From positions 1 through 6,596 of the forward strand of contig CAIYOB010000442.1 of NCBI GenBank assembly GCA_903927685.1: 6,596 nt of DNA, given 5' to 3'. The notes under the pieces are model-generated. The model made no database searches, was not told the DNA's origin, and saw nothing but the letters and a program-made list of their open reading frames with translations. This document shows positions 5,688 through 6,596 of this stretch, piece by piece; within the stretch, counting starts at the first letter, position 1, and each line of letters opens with the position of its first letter. The position numbers and the translations under genes are program-made. This DNA comes from an uncultured Planctomycetaceae bacterium. Its GTDB lineage: Bacteria; Planctomycetota; Planctomycetia; Pirellulales; Pirellulaceae.

Positions 5688-6596
5688 GACGCCCCCTCCC
5701 CCGCGTGCAGCGCATGGTCCAGCATCCGCCCCAGTTCCCCGTCCCGACAAGCCGCCGCACGCGATTCAACCGCTGCCCGCGCAGTGGGCGTGCCGATCAT
5801 CAGCAATGCCTCAGCGCACCCGCCGACCACAATAAGATCCTCGTCCGGGGTAGACCGCAGGAGCGAGGCCACACAGTCTTCAGCCCCAGGCACGCCACAT
5901 TGCGCAAGCTTTACAATCGCCTTACGACGGATACCAGGGTCCTCGGCAGGGTCTTCCGCAATGCGCTGTGCCAACGGCGCCGTGGCCGGATCCCGCGGGT
6001 CGAGGCAGAAGACTGCCGTCCGCTTCACGAGGCTGTCCGGCGCGAGCGGCACGGAAGACGGAACCGGCGGAACTGCCGCGAGAGTGCGGAGGAAGGACTG
6101 CGCACCGGATGCGCCTGCGGCATGGACGGCGGCAACGCGCACATTCACGTCGTCGCCGGTCCGCACGAGTTCCTCGATCCTGCGGCGGACCTCGTCATCC
6201 AGATGCCGTGCCGAGGCACGCAACGCATGGATTGCGCGGTCTCCGGTAGCTGTCTCGAGTACGCGCAGCATGTCCCCGGGCCGCGGCCGGGACGTCTCCA
6301 CACACGCAAGCAGCCGGGCCCCCGCCGTAGCCAGGTCGCCACCCGTGGGGTCGAGCGCGCAAGTCCAGCAGAGGTCCTCGACACCGGGCGCATGGATACG
6401 AACCAGTACTTGCAGGAGGAGTGCCCGGAAGAATGCCGGCGAGCCGGCATCGTCAAAGGCCGCATACAACGGCGCGAGGTCCGTCCGGACCGCGAACTCC
6501 AGAGCCCGAGTGAAGCCCGCGGTGCGCATCGCGAGCGAGGGCCGGTGCGGGTCGGCAGCGATGTAGTTGCGAAGCCGGACCAGGTTCTCCGCGACC
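5684..6596 (-). CDS. HEAT-repeat-like protein, C-terminal 303 residues (start outside the window)
   Basis: The frame is open to the right edge. An in-frame ATG at 6529 has no ribosome binding site, and the 22 codons before it are protein-like (VAENLVRLRNYIAADPHRP), so the true start is beyond the window. The visible part is Ala/Leu/Arg-rich and almost entirely helical. Several stretches follow the HEAT pattern of paired amphipathic helices, for example at visible residues 148-175 (DDVNVRVAAVHAAGA), 186-212 (SLVKRTAVFCL), 217-247 (DPGIRRKAIVKLAQCG) and 251-282 (VVGGCAEALLMIG). HEAT solenoids are protein-binding scaffolds; no catalytic motif is visible. It is cysteine-containing, with one CxxC (CWTC, 6370-6359) lacking the His of a haem site. 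The stop TGA overlaps the ATG of the giant gene by four bases, so the two are expected to be co-expressed. Localisation is unknown because the N-terminus is missing. Confidence 0.8.
   Translation of the reverse strand, partial: VAENLVRLRNYIAADPHRPSLAMRTAGFTRALEFAVRTDLAPLYAAFDDAGSPAFFRALLLQVLVRIHAPGVEDLCWTCALDPTGGDLATAGARLLACVETSRPRPGDMLRVLETATGDRAIHALRASARHLDDEVRRRIEELVRTGDDVNVRVAAVHAAGASGAQSFLRTLAAVPPVPSSVPLAPDSLVKRTAVFCLDPRDPATAPLAQRIAEDPAEDPGIRRKAIVKLAQCGVPGAEDCVASLLRSTPDEDLIVVGGCAEALLMIGTPTARAAVESRAAACRDGELGRMLDHALHAGEGAS
5695..5699 (-). promoter_or_regulatory. Ribosome binding site of the giant gene, inside the HEAT-repeat gene
   Basis: The minus strand reads GGGAGGGGGCGTC before the ATG at 5687, with GGAGG seven bases upstream of the start. 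The site lies wholly inside the last codons of the upstream gene (encoding G-E-G-A-S) and decides between this start and an upstream in-frame ATG at 5750, which has no such site. Together with the ATGA overlap it supports translational coupling. Confidence 0.75.

Noticed and set aside
5688..5750. Earlier start for the giant protein at 5750
   Set aside because: It would add 21 Gly/Arg/Ala-rich residues before a clean signal peptide, has no ribosome binding site, and deepens the overlap with the upstream gene.
6527..6529. ATG at 6529 as the true start of the HEAT-repeat gene
   Set aside because: No Shine-Dalgarno sequence precedes it, and the same frame stays open with protein-like sequence to the window edge.
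5307..6566. Plus-strand frame of 419 residues across the gene junction
   Set aside because: It is Ser/Arg/Ala-rich low-complexity sequence opposite two well-supported minus-strand genes, and it spans their junction without any independent sign of coding.

Overview
The window is high-GC bacterial DNA with a single coding direction: every supportable gene lies on the minus strand, so transcription runs from the right end to the left. It holds one complete gene, which is very large, and two genes cut by the window edges. I see no RNA genes, mobile elements, CRISPR array or integration sites.

Layout in the direction of transcription: (1) 6596-5684, the C-terminal 303 residues of a helical HEAT-repeat-like protein whose start lies outside the window; (2) 5687-285, an 1,800-residue exported multidomain protein whose ATG overlaps the stop codon of the first gene (ATGA), so the two are probably one transcript and translationally coupled; (3) 284-84, a 201-base gap with no convincing terminator or promoter; (4) 83-1, the first 27 codons of another gene, preceded by a near-perfect ribosome binding site.

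The large protein reads, from the N-terminus: signal peptide; a domain with the His-first, Cys-last motif order of circularly permuted NlpC/P60 (YiiX/YycO-like) papain-fold enzymes; an Ig/FN3-like beta domain; five tandem repeats of about 78 residues, each framed by three tryptophans; three successive units of about 300-340 residues, each made of a header, a right-handed parallel beta-helix and a closing module resembling the choice-of-anchor Q domain; two EF-hand/thrombospondin-3-like Asp-rich calcium loops; and a C-terminal beta domain ending in YRIRAHR. The simplest reading is an envelope-associated or secreted protein with a possible hydrolase or acyltransferase head on a long stalk and beta-helical shaft. 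No substrate can be assigned.

The organism is most likely a member of the PVC superphylum, with Kiritimatiellota, Lentisphaerota or Verrucomicrobiota as the best candidates. This is an inference from protein style: beta-helix headers of the form WPY..W..AATN.QAAV, GGG/GGA coils, DSDxDG loops before a C-terminal beta domain, and Asn/Thr-rich extracellular repeats. There is no marker gene to confirm it.

The most unusual points are the combination of a permuted NlpC/P60-like head with triplicated beta-helix units, the Pmp-like repeat motifs without an autotransporter barrel, and the tight coupling to a HEAT-repeat partner.
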